Assembly: GCF_963675165.1 (NCBI RefSeq)
Contig: NC_087383.1
Location: forward strand, 7,228,639-7,292,638
Reading direction: 5' to 3'
DNA length: 64,000 nucleotides
Origin: Halichondria panicea
Taxonomy: Eukaryota; Porifera; Demospongiae; Suberitida; Halichondriidae
Position 1 is the first letter of the stretch; the number at the start of each line of letters is the position of its first letter. Below, piece by piece: positions 22,458-35,414 of the stretch. The position numbers and the translations under genes are program-made. Below the pieces are notes generated by a model. The model ran no database searches, was not told where the DNA came from, and was given only the letters and a program-made list of their open reading frames with translations.

Positions 22458-23548
22458 AGGCTATTATCATTATAATTTTATGCTTAATGATGCATGTGCT
22501 GTACCCTATACTGTAAAACCTCAGTTCATATCATGCTCTTCCAACATTATACTCTTCCACATGCAAAATAAAATCCATTGTCCTGGAGTTTTTGTTTTCA
22601 ATGGACACCATGTACATGTAATGGTATTTCTATTAGGGTACCCAAATTGCAATAGTTCATGCACGTCGTTTTTGGCATTGGAGCAGCTCATCCAACAATG
22701 CAACCTTATACTTCTTCACATGATTCTTGCATTTGTTTGTGCACTTTCTTCTTCACAGGTATACGATCATACATTATATGGTGTTAGCTAGATCCATACA
22801 GTAAGTGCATGGCATTGCCACCTTTGTAAAAAGAAAGTTGCTACGTATACATGCAGCTGCATGTACATATAATGAATTTTTATTTCCACGTCGCTATTTC
22901 AGGTTTTTATGAAAGCTTTGGAAAGTCAAGTATAGCTAATTATATAGATTCGACAGCGTGTTCAAAAGCAGTACGTACGAATATGGAAACCAGAGAAAAA
23001 GTATAAGTTCATGCACAGTTTTATTGCGTGCAAAAAACTAAATGTTTTGTATACATCATAATCAGGTGAATAGCCCGTACACAACCACTCCCCCACACAC
23101 ACCCTCCTGTATAGCACTTTCTGATCATCAAGTGCTGGTTTCAAGCTTATAATAATTTTGAGCTATAATAATTATTATAATTATATATAGATGGCTGAGA
23201 TATATATACCGGAACTGAGGAGAGTCAATCAATAATTATAGAGATTCTAGTATCAGGATCTTATATTTTGTAAGCTCATCATGATCATGCATGGATCGAT
23301 TCAGTTATAATTATAGCTTTTTGTATTCATTTGCCAAGAAATCACTTTTTATTACTAAAAATTGAAATTACAATCATAGTGATGTTAATTAACTATACAA
23401 CTGTGTGCATAATAATCTGTAAATATAAGACTTAGTGCATGAGTACAAAAACTAGAAGGTGCATGTGAACAAGATTAAAGGATATTGTGTGAGTGTGGTA
23501 TTAAACACACAGCAGAGACTATACTAGGAAAGTGTTGAGTGTCCATAA
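22458..23548. other. Intergenic stretch between the nested insertions and gene B
   Basis: One 120-codon plus-strand frame (22429-22791) shows no domain or splice logic. The interval otherwise contains AT-rich sequence with several ATAATTAT palindromes. Confidence 0.45.
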
Positions 23549-23907
23549 TTATTGTGGTACTCTGTCGACAATGTACTGACACACCTTAACAGCCACGTCT
23601 CCTCTCTTGAGATCCAGTAAGATGATCAACAGAGCTCGGAACGTGGCAACAAGAGGGTTGGGGGCACGCCACAGCTTCAAAGCTTCAGCCATGGCTATTT
23701 GAGTAGACAGTCGGAAAGCAAGGTCTTTGATGTCAGTTTGTTGGCCAGGAGGCAGTTCCAGCTTGAGAAGGTAGGTGTCTACATTATCAAAACAGGCAGC
23801 CAAGTTGTACAGATCGTGTTCTATGACCTCAGTGTCCAGCTGTGTGTCACTGACTCCGGTACTCCTCTTTAGAGCAGCCAGTGTTAGACCACTCACCACT
23901 GATTCAC
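23549..23907 (-). CDS. Death-domain terminal exon of gene B
   Basis: Entered in phase 1 after an ATTAG acceptor, this exon runs to a TAA at 23549. It encodes LTLAALKRSTGVSDTQLD, then LELPPGQQTDIKDLAF, then IAMAEALKLWRAPNPLVAT and VAVKVCQYIVDRVPQ. The helix pattern, the invariant-type Trp and the AT before the following helix match Death domains. Its layout parallels the orphan exon at 19820-20148. Death domains assemble into signalling complexes with other Death domains. Confidence 0.85.
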
Positions 23908-26900
23908 CTAATATAATGGTAAAAAACCAAGGTCAAAATTATAAAGCTAACAATGCATGTAAACTAGAAGAAATAAAAATTAGCAACTCAATGACATGCA
24001 CTGACAATACACACAATGCGATAATAAGTATTATACATACATGCATGCATGCACAAGTAGTACAGCACGTGCATGCATGCACTTGTGTGATTATCATGAT
24101 CAGCTGTTGCTGTATAATTAATTATGAGCAGTACCTTCAGTGTGTGGGGTTTGGGTGACTGCTTCTCTGACTTGAGTCCCCTCACTCACTGACCAGTCCT
24201 CAATGGTTGGAGCTGCTCCAGCCACCACAGGAAGAGAGGCTGGGCGTATAATTATAGAGAGAGAATAGTGAACACAATTTTATTATTGTGCAAGGATAAT
24301 TACAAGCACTTTAATTAGCGTCACTCCACAAACCTACCAAGTACATATGGACGTATACTAGCTATTTGGAGGTGTTTAATTATTCAATGTGGACTTCAGA
24401 TTAAACATCCTATATACATGCACCAATTAAAAATTGTTCCAACATACATTCAGAAGTACCTGTGCTTGGACAGTTTGCTGATGGTCTGGGGGCTGGTAGT
24501 AGATCATCTGATTCACTAATCTCCTTAGCAGCAACACCAGCCAGTTCCTATAATTATAGAGACCAAAATTAATAACTAGCAAATCGAAACACTATACAGG
24601 CGTGTAATAATATTCAATACCTCATGCAGCAAGAAAAGATTAATTACGATGCACACATCAACGTAGCCAAGCAATCCTTTCAACTCACGAGAGGGTTTCG
24701 TCCAGCAAACACACTAAGTGGATCCAGAATTCTTCTCAGTGCTTTATCACTGGAATCTCCGGTGCTTTTCCAGACTTTTAGAACTTCATCGAGATTATTG
24801 CACTCTTGAAATGCAGCGCTGGCATTCTCAGTAATAGCTGTACGTACGATATCAGCCAGTCGAGGATTCTTGTTCAAACAAGTTGCAAGGGCCGAGATGA
24901 ATCGAGCAGAAAGTTCTTTGTGTGCTGGATTGAACAGAAGCTGTAGAATATTCTCACCGAGATCAGCGTACACTTCAGCTTGGAGCAGATCACTCAATCG
25001 CAAGGTCTTTGCAGTTTCAGTTGATACGACAAACATTTTTTGGTTGCATACGCTTTTAGCGAGGGACTTTATATCAAAAATGTGTGTATCTTCCAGAGGG
25101 TAGGTCACACTGTGAGGAGGAAGGAGGGCCTCCTCAGTGACTACAGTAGAGCATAACTCAGTGGAGGTGTCAACAACTTTCTTCATCACAGTAGAGCGCA
25201 GCTTGAAGAGATCCAGTGAGAGATGGTGTGCTTGAATCAAAACAACCACTTTCTTCTTGTCAATGACCTCCACTAGAACTTTGTCACCATTATCAGTGCC
25301 CCAGCAAACACCAGTCTTCCAGACCGAGCAGTGGTATTGTAGAGAGGGGATATGAGCTTTGATCACCGGAGCATGACCAAGCGAGAGGGATAATCGAAGC
25401 AGAAGAACGTGGAGAAATCGAGCGTCTAGAAACTCGTTCTTGTGAGAGCATGACATCACCCAACCAAAATGATAAGCAAGGTCATTGCGATGCTTGAACA
25501 CTTTCGTGTCAACTTCTAACCGGATGAGGGCAGGACAGAAGAGATATTTCTCGTCAGGTGATACGGATTCATAATCGCCTGTTCGATGCTGATCATCAAT
25601 AAGACGAAGGACTTCCGGGTCTTCAATGGGCACAGCAAACTCTAGATTAATCAAGAATCCAGTGAGCATGTTAGTGTCCAAGTCAAAAAAGTGAGCAGCC
25701 AGCTTGGAACAAGGTACAACACCGGTACTGGTGGAGAGTTGACAGTGCTGATCAAAATCTTTTGGAGCAAATATGGAACCATTAATTTTACCTAGGAGCT
25801 CTTCTTTCTTGATGACAATGAAGCTCTTTTCTGGTGAGCTGGTGTTGTGTAGGAAGAGGATGTGACCTTTGTCATTGAGCTGAACACAGATTTCAACAAG
25901 ACGAGGAATGGTTGTCGGAATGAATGGTACAACTTCTTTGTGCTTCTTGGAGAGGGCTTGACTGGATTCCTCTTTTATTTTTTGCTGAACTTGCTCCAGT
26001 GATAAGGCAATCTCATTCTTGCCAACAAGGTAAATGAGAAACATGTGTGCATTTAAAGAAACAGCCAACGTTGATCGAATACTGGTGCAAGCAGGGCCGA
26101 CAGTGGCTCGCAGTATCTTCATGCCACTAGAGTTGGAGTAGCGATTATCCATGGGAATGAACTTCAGCAGATCCAGGGTCGGATATCTCGAAACAGCTTG
26201 CAAAACAATCTCTTCTTTCTTCGCAATCTTCCGTTTATCGGTTAAGCAATCAGCATGGCTACCTACTACAATGAGTGGTGCTTTGCCCTCCATATTGGCA
26301 CACTGGTTGGCAATGATGCCCAACCAATAGGAGGCAGAGTGAGTGGTGTAGGTGTCATCTTTATGGAGCCCTAGGACTAGGACAATAATGGGCCGACATG
26401 CATCAACTGCTGACTTGATAATGGCAGCGTGACTGCTGTAGTAGACCTCTTGACCAGCAAAGTCATAGACCAACACATCTCCAAAGACACGGCTCTTGAA
26501 TAATCGAGGGATGATTCCGGCTGTTTTCTGGCTGACTCCATCGACTTCTTTAGGAGAGACGAAGATGTTGACTAGAGATGTGAGTGCAGTTGGCTCGTGT
26601 TCCATTGCTTCAATGAGAGTGCTCTTTCCTTCTCCACCGTGACCGATAACAAGTATCTTCACTGGATTTTTCAGCGGATCCTTTGAAAACACTTTACCAA
26701 GAGCTTTGCGATGCTGGGAATATGCATTTTCGGCAGTAGCTCCGTGTTGCAACAAGAGTAGAATGATTTCCTTGTTCCCTGCATGAAAGAGTGGTGTCTG
26801 TCCATCGTCACCTTTGATATTGGGATCACAGCCAGCGACATTTAGAAGATACTCAACAAATTCCGTGTCTGATTCCTTGCATGCTAACAATAGTACACCA

Positions 26901-29900
26901 TCTGTGGCAGGAATAACAAATCACTGAGTAACCTGACTTACAGTTAGTGTCCCTTAATTAGTTTCAAGGACAGACGAACTCTGATCAGTTATCAATAAAC
27001 ATGTTCCTATAATATAATTATTATTGACCGCTATTCTGGTAAACAGGTATAGAGCCATGCATGCATGCACGCCGTTGTTACTGTCAGTAATGGGTCTTCG
27101 AGGTTTTTCGATAAATTGTGACAAACGTACAGTCATCATTGATAATTATGCGTACATAATTATTTTCAACACTGTTGTATTGGGAAGCTTCCACAATATA
27201 ATATAAGTGACATGTACTATATAACTGTATTATTATTATGAGCAAAACATGATGACACAAGAAGACTATGGACTATTATTATAATAATTATGAATTATTA
27301 TTATGCATGGTATAATTAACACTGTAGATTGATATAAATTATGAAGTACCAGTCCCTCAAATGAAAGTTTCCGTTCCGTTTGCGTTGTATACGTTTTTAC
27401 GAAGTTAAACAGAGTGGTAGCGTATTATTCATAAACGCACCATAATTACATAATTATACAGTTTTATGGAGAAAAACTGGTGAAATTTTCTGAGGTATAT
27501 ACAGCCATAAATATTTTTATTTTCTACGTATAGCTTGCTATAGCTCTACAATCGATCAGTAACTAGCTCGCTTGACCTTGCTTCTTGGGATTCTGTATAG
27601 CTATCTGTGGAGGATGAGGAATCTTTGTTAAACATAATAATAATAATTATACAGTTCATGCACCAGCTTGATTTCTTGAACACTGTACTGTACTAAGCTA
27701 TAGTTAGCCATCGTCCGATATCAAGCAGCTACAAGTGTGATCGTTATTAAGGGGGTAGATTCGTACCGTTTTAATTTTTAATGAGCAGTTCTGTTCCGTT
27801 TCTACACGAACGTTTTACGGTACGGAACGGAAACTTTTAATTGACTTTTATCTACTGTATACAAGCATGCACACAGTGCAATTACACTACAATTATTGTC
27901 GAGCGGGAAGTGAGAATAATCTTGCTACCTGATTATGGCCCATGTAGATTTATATAATTATGCATGTCTGCAACGAATGAGGGTTGGGCTCATCTGGGGG
28001 AGCTTTGAGGCAATTAATTCCCCAGGTTTTGTAGAAGCATCACGTGAAGTCAGTGCACACTTATGTTATAATTATGAGCGTATTATTTTTAGTGACATTT
28101 TATGTATATACGACAAATGTTACTTGTATAGCGTATAGCCAGGGGGTGCATGGCAATGGCCCTCCGGATCTCTACTATACTCAGCTCAGGTTAGTGTAAC
28201 TGATTATCAGGCACCCCCTTTTCTTGCGAATCTTGCTGCTGTTAGCTAGCTAACCTCGGTCCCATAATGATACGGCCTGGTGATGAGTGTATCTGGACGT
28301 GGCAGAACCGGAAACAAAAGTAGAGATTCTTCACATTTTGTTTCCTGTCATATTTTCCCGTATAAGTTTAATACCGTAATTTAACTCTGTGCATGTATTA
28401 TGCTCTCCAGTACTAAAATCTAGTCATAGATTATATCTAACTATAGCTAGCTACGGTAAGTTTAGATGAACATAATATGCATTGTCTTGCTGAAGCAAGA
28501 AGGCCTCACCCTCATTACAAAATAGGCCCAGGCTCTCCAGCTCTTGTCAGAAGAAATGTCCTTGTCTGGTTTTCAACATGGTATATGCATGGCCAAATCT
28601 CTGCTATCAATTGCTGAATGCCTTTGTGATGGGCTAGTCGGTATAGGACCAGAATAAGTTAATTATGACGTCATCATTAAGAGGCGTAGCTTCCGGTCAT
28701 ATGCGTGGCTAAGTTTTGCCCCCTCTTCAAAAGATCCTGCATGGCTATAATTATGCTCTAAACCACTTCCCTCTCTCTTCAATCTATATTGTCTGACTCT
28801 CTCATACTCTCTCATACTCTGGGTATAAACGCCCAAAAATTACATGTATTGCGCAAGCACATGCATGCATGTGGTAAAATGTATAATTATAGCTTGCCTA
28901 CCTGCCTACCAATACGTTTACATGGCATGTATTAACCCAGTGAAGTAGAGCATATTCATAATGGTATTAGTACAACCAGTATAGGTTGTACATAGGATTG
29001 ACAGTGCAATTGTGTGGTTTGCACACATTTTGACTCGGTGTATAGACTGCATGCTCTATTTCTGCAGGGAAAGGCCACATCAAGAAACTGACTGGGCAGA
29101 TAGCTTAGTTAGCTTTTTAGTCTATGAATATTCTCACGCATTACTATTTATATTATTTGCACTATTTTCATATTTCACGGCTTTTCGTCTGACTAAGTAT
29201 TAAGAAAGATTCTTGAAAAACATTTCCTCCTTGTACAAACATGTTCAGAAGATTCTGGATACTGCGTCTATAGTTATAGTCGACTACAACCTGCATGGAC
29301 CATGCATGGGTGTTTTTCTCAGAATTGCGTTTGCTTCCAAGAGGCAGATGACCTCTCAGGCTCCAACCTATGCAATTCTGCAATCTTTACATGACTGCCA
29401 CAGCAACGCACATGCATGGCAATAACTTATGAGATGGGCGTGGCTGTAACACAAACCTCCTTTTCTTCAGTTCAACTTTTCATTCTCTCACCTCAGGTAT
29501 GCTATTTATGCTAGACGTATGCACTGACTAGCATAGATGTACTATAATATGCCTCCGGGAGGATTTTGCATTCACTTCGAACTACATCTACAGTTATAAA
29601 CATGGCTGTCACATAGTTCCTTTCACTTTCATTATTGAAGAGTATGATACTCTGTATACTGAAAAAAGAAAGGGATTCGAACTAAAAAAACATTTGCAAT
29701 GTGTAGCTAACGTTGCTATAGGATTGCCAGGAAAAGCACGAAAAAGCGTATAAACAAGAAATTCGGCGAGTGCATATAATTATAACTCCAATCAGTTATA
29801 ACGTTACAACATGTACAGTCAGTGTTGATATTACATTAGCACAATTAACAATAAATAAAAATTATTATTAGACAGTGTTCCAAGCTTCCATGCATCCACC

Positions 29901-32304
29901 AGTCCACATCATCACTTCCATGTCACGTGTATGCATGCCTGTGCTAAACTCTGTATTTAGGTCAACACGGTCACAAAAACATTCTAAAATGTATGTAATA
30001 GCGTAAATATTAATTTTGTACATGTGAATGACGTTGTAATGGATTAGAGTTATGCACTCACCGAATTTCTTTGTTTCTTCGCTTTTTCGTGCTTTTCCTG
30101 GCAATAATTATATCCTAGTATTTTTTAGTTCGATTAATATAATAGTTGCTTACTGTATATATACTCCTGGTATAATAATAGTGCGGCATTGTCATATTAT
30201 TTTATTACAACCGCTTATCCATTGGCAAATGTGGCGATATCTGGTACTTGCTGCATGATTTCTGTAACAAGCTCTCATCTATACTGACCTCAATTTTGGT
30301 CCCATTAACCCACACCCAGTACCCCAGTGAAACCCTTGACACATAATGGCTGGAATGTACAGAGGATTTTTATGTTTTTGGCGGCCTCGAAGTGCCGAAC
30401 TAAGGTGAGGGGCACGGCACATCCAATCCAAGTTAAAGGAGGCTTTCACTCCCCCATTAAGATCCTCCCCATACACACGTTCGGTGGGGGCGCAAAAGAC
30501 GGGCAAAAATTACGCTTTACTACAATCATGCAACGATTTTAGCAAACGTGTGCAGCTCAATATCGAGTCAATGGCGGTTAATATGGTATAATTATGATCT
30601 CAGAAGAACACTGACGCCAGTCTGTATAATTATATCTAAAGTGATGATCACCTTCACCATGGAGCTACAAGAAGAGCCATACACAGTAAAAATACATTCG
30701 TTACAGTAACATAAAACATGAATGAAAAGCTACAAGAAGAGCCATACACAGTAAAATACATTCGTTATACAGTAACATAAAACATGAATGAAACACATGC
30801 ATCTTTTGAAATTTCATGTAGAAATGACATACATTTCTGTCATTCAAACTAAATACGATGATGCATAATATTATTACTGTTTTTGTTGTTTAAAGAGCAT
30901 GGCATACTATAGTCACACATCCACCACACACTAAGATAATATTTTTATATCCACACAACACGCTAATTAACTGCCAGGTACGGCGGGTATATTTCAAGGG
31001 TATAAAAATGTTTGCGGTTTTTGCTGATTCAGCATGTACTACGAACATTTACCCAGAAATTTAATATCACATGCATGCTGCAACAAGCCTGCTATTCCGC
31101 GTAAATTAAATCCACGAAAACCTTTCTAACGGTCGTTCTGTGAAAGATACCCGCATACACAAATATGAAGTCATAAAGAGCTTCAACGTTGGGTTTAGCG
31201 TACGATCGATGCCTCGGGTATAATTATATTATCTGGGTTGTACATTTGCAACAGGAAATGTAAAAGATTGTGTCCAAAATAATAAAGCATCGGCAACTTA
31301 CTGGTTGCTAATCATGTATGTGTCAAATCCCCTAACAAGTACTGCACATGCTGTATCAGCTAACTGTATACTAACTTACCATTGACAGCCACGTTGTGCT
31401 CCATGATGAGGTACTTGATAGTGTCCAGGTGCCCCTCTCTGACTGCCACTCCCAGTGGAGTTAGTCCATCACTGGTCACAGCGCCTATATAGTGGTGATT
31501 CAGAGGTCAGAGTTGTGGAAGTGTACGTGACAATACCTGATATAGTACAGTGATAATGGAATAGATACGTACAAACGAAATCTAGTTACTACAGTAGAAC
31601 CTCGCTAATGCCAGACTAGACCCCATTCGAATACATGAAATTTCCAGATTAACGGCTATGCTCTATATAGCTTTCAATCTAGTGCTGCTCACCGTTAATG
31701 AGAGCTCTTCAGATAAACAGTAAGTTACAGTAATGATTTTTAGCTTCGGGGGATGCTTGAGCACGTACCCTGAGCCTATTGCTAGATACGCTACTGGGGC
31801 ATGCGCATAATGGAGCAATAATAATCAGCTAATGTAACCAAGCCTTCTTATTGAACACCTATAGCTTCCCTGTCCCATACTCCATGTACTCACAGTAAGT
31901 GGTGTACCCAAGACATACACAATGAGTTATGAAGGGCCTAACATTTGATCATTAATATTGTTGAGACGTACACACTTAATGGGGAGGTAGAAAGGTCATT
32001 AACAATCAGTGTACAAAGATACTCACGCACCATTGATATCCACATTGCACTCATTGATCAGATATCGAACAATTGTTGCGTACCCAAACTTGCAAGCCAA
32101 GAGAAGTCGATTGTTCTCTGGAGAAAAAAAAATATCAAAAGGAGCATCTGTTGCTATAATTATAATCTATAGTCAGTAAAATTAATGACCTCCATGCACT
32201 CAACTCAGTGTACACCTAATAATGAATCTCACCGTCAACTTTGGTGGTTACATCACCTTCATATTTCAGTGTCCGCTCTAGGATACGAACTACTAGTGCA
32301 GAAT
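23549..32304 (-). CDS. Gene B: ankyrin-Roc-COR-Death protein (ROCO family)
   Basis: Spliced minus-strand gene. Exons read 5' to 3': 32233-32304, 32031-32117, 31380-31484, 24689-26901, 24460-24547, 24135-24239 and 23549-23907. All junctions are GT-AG and keep frame, giving about 1000 residues before any further 5' exons. Domain order is ankyrin repeats, Roc GTPase, COR-like region, a Ser/Pro linker and a C-terminal Death domain. The order resembles DAPK1 without its kinase. Such proteins are regarded as GTPase-controlled adapters in cell death or stress signalling; that role is inferred from family. The 5' end is open: the first visible exon enters in phase 1 and could follow the ankyrin cassettes at 40.2, 55.6 and 60.2 kb. 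The 4.5-kb intron at 26902-31379 is unusually long for this locus and filled with small repeats. Confidence 0.88.
24689..26901 (-). CDS. Main exon of gene B: ankyrin tail, Roc GTPase, COR-like region
   Basis: The 2213-bp exon begins at a TTCCTGCCACAG acceptor and ends at GTGAGT. It starts with an ankyrin unit (VLLLACKESDTEFVEYLL, then DGQTPLFHAG). About residue 83 is the P-loop GHGGEGKST. DFAGQE near residue 143 is switch II (DxxGQ), and VVGSHAD near 211 takes the place of the G4 NKxD motif, as in many Roc domains. Hydrophobic sheet segments and the flanking length fit a complete Roc. About 480 residues follow with the leucine-rich, mixed character of a COR region (for example HCQLSTSTGVVPCSKLAAHF and YLFCPALIRLEV). 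The last 100 residues include a helical stretch that may be the start of a second death-fold-like module (LLQAEVYADLGENILQLLF). No frameshift or stop, so it looks functional. Confidence 0.92.
27357..27844. mobile_element. 488-bp inverted-repeat element, TTTCCGTTCCGT termini
   Basis: Left TCAAATGAAAGTTTCCGTTC and right GAACGGAAACTTTTAATTGA are imperfect inverses. The interior is AT-rich and non-coding. Confidence 0.65.
29668..30136. mobile_element. Foldback element in gene B intron
   Basis: The left arm, containing CCAGGAAAAGCACGAAAAAG, is inverted at 30040-30110 as CTTTTTCGTGCTTTTCCTGG. Single-arm relatives occur at 44450-44575 and 51405-51530 within the paralogous blocks. Confidence 0.75.
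30663..30794. repeat. 66-bp tandem duplication
   Basis: Two adjacent copies begin AGCTACAAGAAGAGCCATAC and differ by small indels only. Recent local duplication inside a gene B intron. Confidence 0.9.
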
Positions 32305-35300
32305 CTGAGGTGAGAACAACAATTGCACTGTGACTATAGCTAATAATTATGTACAGGTTCACAATAACATGTTCAGCACCATGCATGTGTTTATACAACA
32401 CACTGTAAGTTAAGAGTTATAATTATTGGGTGCACTGTTGAGTGGACTGTTTCAATACAGCGGTAAATATGTATTAGCTCCAGAAGCTATGTGATAATTA
32501 TGGCTTCATCGCTTTATGTTGTCAAGTAACTTTTAGCTATAGCTTTTTTTGGGGGGTTAGCCTGATCTATATAACATGTCTCACATTCTCTCAACGTCAT
32601 CATGCAGACAAGGTAACAGCATACAATTACAGAGAGTCCTTCCAGATAGACACAGCAAAAACACTAGCTTATGTTTTATGAGATGCATCATCGTATTTTA
32701 GTGTTAAAATGACAGAAATTCTATGAAATTTCAAAAGATACGTTTCATTAATTTTGAAATGTTTGTAACGAATGGGCATATCTGGAAGGACTCTCTCCAA
32801 GGGCGCCCTTGGTTAAATAATAAACAAGGACGTATACAGAAAAGAGGGCATACAACTCGATATCATGCATGCACCGAAATTCAATATAAGTCGAAGTGGT
32901 ACATGCAGACTAAGCTAGAAAGACAAAACGTTGTATGCAGATCGAGAGAAAAAATTAATGTAAAAGAGAAAATGTAAATGCTATAGCTATTATCATGTTA
33001 TAGTGTGTTCGATTCTGAATTCTTGATGCGTTCGTGTTTTCTGTACACGCACAGAGGACAGATGGGTTCGACGGGGTAGCAGAGTATAATAGTATGCATG
33101 TTCTTTCGAATGTGCCTCCCCATGCAGAAGCCGTTAGCTGCTAGATGCTGAGTTGCATGCCCTCTCCCACCTTCAGCAGTCAATTCCTTGATATACATAT
33201 AATTATAGCTTCAACCATAAGCTAGCTATATAGCTCATGATAAACTGACAATTCTTCGCATAATAATTATGGGAAAGCACTTCAATTCGAGTACAAAAAA
33301 CCTGTAGTGCTAAAAATAACTATTAATACGTTTATAATCAAGTAAGTGTTAATTCTACGAAACTACGTAACTTAAAGGTACATCCATTATACGTAACTAT
33401 AATAATAATAATAATAGAAGCTCATTGATCCTTGAGCAGCTGTATTATAACAGCACTCTAGACATACACACACACACAGGGAATAATAACTCAGTACAAC
33501 GAATACTACGCTATAATTATCCCTCAGGTGTGTATATGTGTGCAGCGAGGTATACAGTAGTATGTTTGTGTGTGTGTGTCTGTGTTTATCTCTTTTTCTG
33601 GTATGCCACAAAACACTATAATAATGAAAGCACCGCAGGTGCTGATGCCTCAGTGGAGGTGCCAAAGCTACATAACATAAAGCTAGTTTTTATACACACA
33701 TTGATTATAAGTATAATTATATATTATAATGATGAACATCTTTAATTTTGTTGCATGCAATCAACCAAATAGTGGGTAATGATCAACCATGATCGATGCC
33801 AAAAGTTCAAGTCTGGCTGCAAGTCAGCAGAGCCTTGCAGCTCTCTGCTCACTCTTGCAGCTACCAATAGCTAGCATTCTAGTGCAGAACTAACTACTAA
33901 GTAGAGTAGTAACACTCGGTGAACAAGTTTTGCTACGGACTCTTCTGAAAAGGCTGCAATGGCATTCCAAGTAAGCAAAACTAGGCATAACTCGAGAACG
34001 AAGCATTATTTTGCAAATCCACGAACAAGTAAACATGACTAGAAGCCTATAGAAACTCTTACTTGCACTTCATTCATCCTTGAGCAGCTGTAGCGGTCTA
34101 TATACACACACACACAGACACACAAACACACTACCGTATATACCTCGCTTGAGGCATAATTATGATACCACAATAATTACTCAATACGTTTATAATCTCA
34201 ATTTATGTACTAACACGTACCAAATTGCATTTATTTCCTCTATAGACTAAAGGAACTGTATAATATTGAGCTCCACCCATGCATGCTGCATGCAGGAAGT
34301 GAATAGCTGAACCCTATGTGACCTTCCATGCAGTTTGCAAAACCAGCATGCATGCAAAAAATTATCTTTCATAACGCGAGTCAAGCTACTAACTAAAAAC
34401 TATACTCTCTTAGGTGAATAGCTAGTTCAGTATGCAGCTATAACATGCATGGAGTGCTGAGCTCAACTGGAACTTCAAGTAAGCTATAATATATAATTAT
34501 GTAGTAGAGTGAGGCAGGAGGGGTGCTCAAGCACCTCCCTTGCCTACGCCCCTGCTAACTGGATCTATAATAATATTATCATAGTATTATGTTACAGTTC
34601 AGTTTTACAAATCATTTACACCATTTAAATTCGTATTACAAAAACATTCATATTGACCAGGAACTTGGAATAAAAGGACCTCATTCATGTCTCACATTCT
34701 CTCAGCATGATCAGACAAGGTATAACAGCATGCACACTCTGTGCAGTTAAGGTTACGGTACACTGTTCCACCCACGCTCAAATTTGCGTGGGTGTTCAAT
34801 GCAGTACACTAGTAAAATGGCTCTCATCTGGCAATGGTCACGTGGCGTCAATTCTAAGCAGCAGGAAACCCCTCCTTACCGTATAGTCTGCTGTTTCTTA
34901 TTATACGAATAAAGGGGCAGGGCGACTCGAAGAGTTTTTCCCAAGAGAGTAAGTTGAAACAAAGTTACGGCCATTTCTAGCTGTTTTTGTAGGCTAATAT
35001 GGCGACTGTAGAGTAGTAACAAGGATATATTTTTTGCTGTAAGGTCTCTATGAACAAGATCTCTTCGAGTCGCCCTCCAGTAAGTCTTTAGGCATCAAAT
35101 ACTGGTCAGAAAGACAATCTGGAAGCTATGCAGTCAACTTGACGCTAAAATTTTCAGTTTTTTCCAGCTGACCTCAGACCACTTCATTGGATTATAAGAC
35201 ATAGATACTTTTAGCTACAATAATAGCTAGCATTGTTTCATGTTCTCTTTTCATTGATAATCATTGCTAGTTACAAAAATAATGTAGTGATGAGAAATAA

Positions 35301-35351
35301 AGAAAATAAATATCTTATGAATTATTCATGAGCAATTAGTATACCGTAACC
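32305..35351. other. Non-coding stretch upstream of gene B visible exons
   Basis: Dispersed repeats include pieces shared with 18.4-18.6, 39.8, 46.6 and 52.9 kb, and (CA)n-linked phrases at 33460-33600 and 34100-34130. No ankyrin exon or other coding exon recognised. Confidence 0.5.
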
Positions 35352-35414
35352 TTAAGGCCTGGGTCTCACAGGCACTGATAAGATTAATTTTATTCATTGC
35401 CTACATTTTATGTA

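Larger units (their letters stand above)
26902..31379. other. Long intron of gene B filled with small repeats
   Basis: It contains a 488-bp inverted-repeat element (27357-27844) and a TAGCCTCGA-family left end near 28251. It also holds a foldback (29668-30136), a GC-richer open segment (30279-30506), a 66-bp tandem duplication (30663-30794) and many ATAATTAT palindromes. No ankyrin or other recognisable exon was found in it. Confidence 0.6.
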
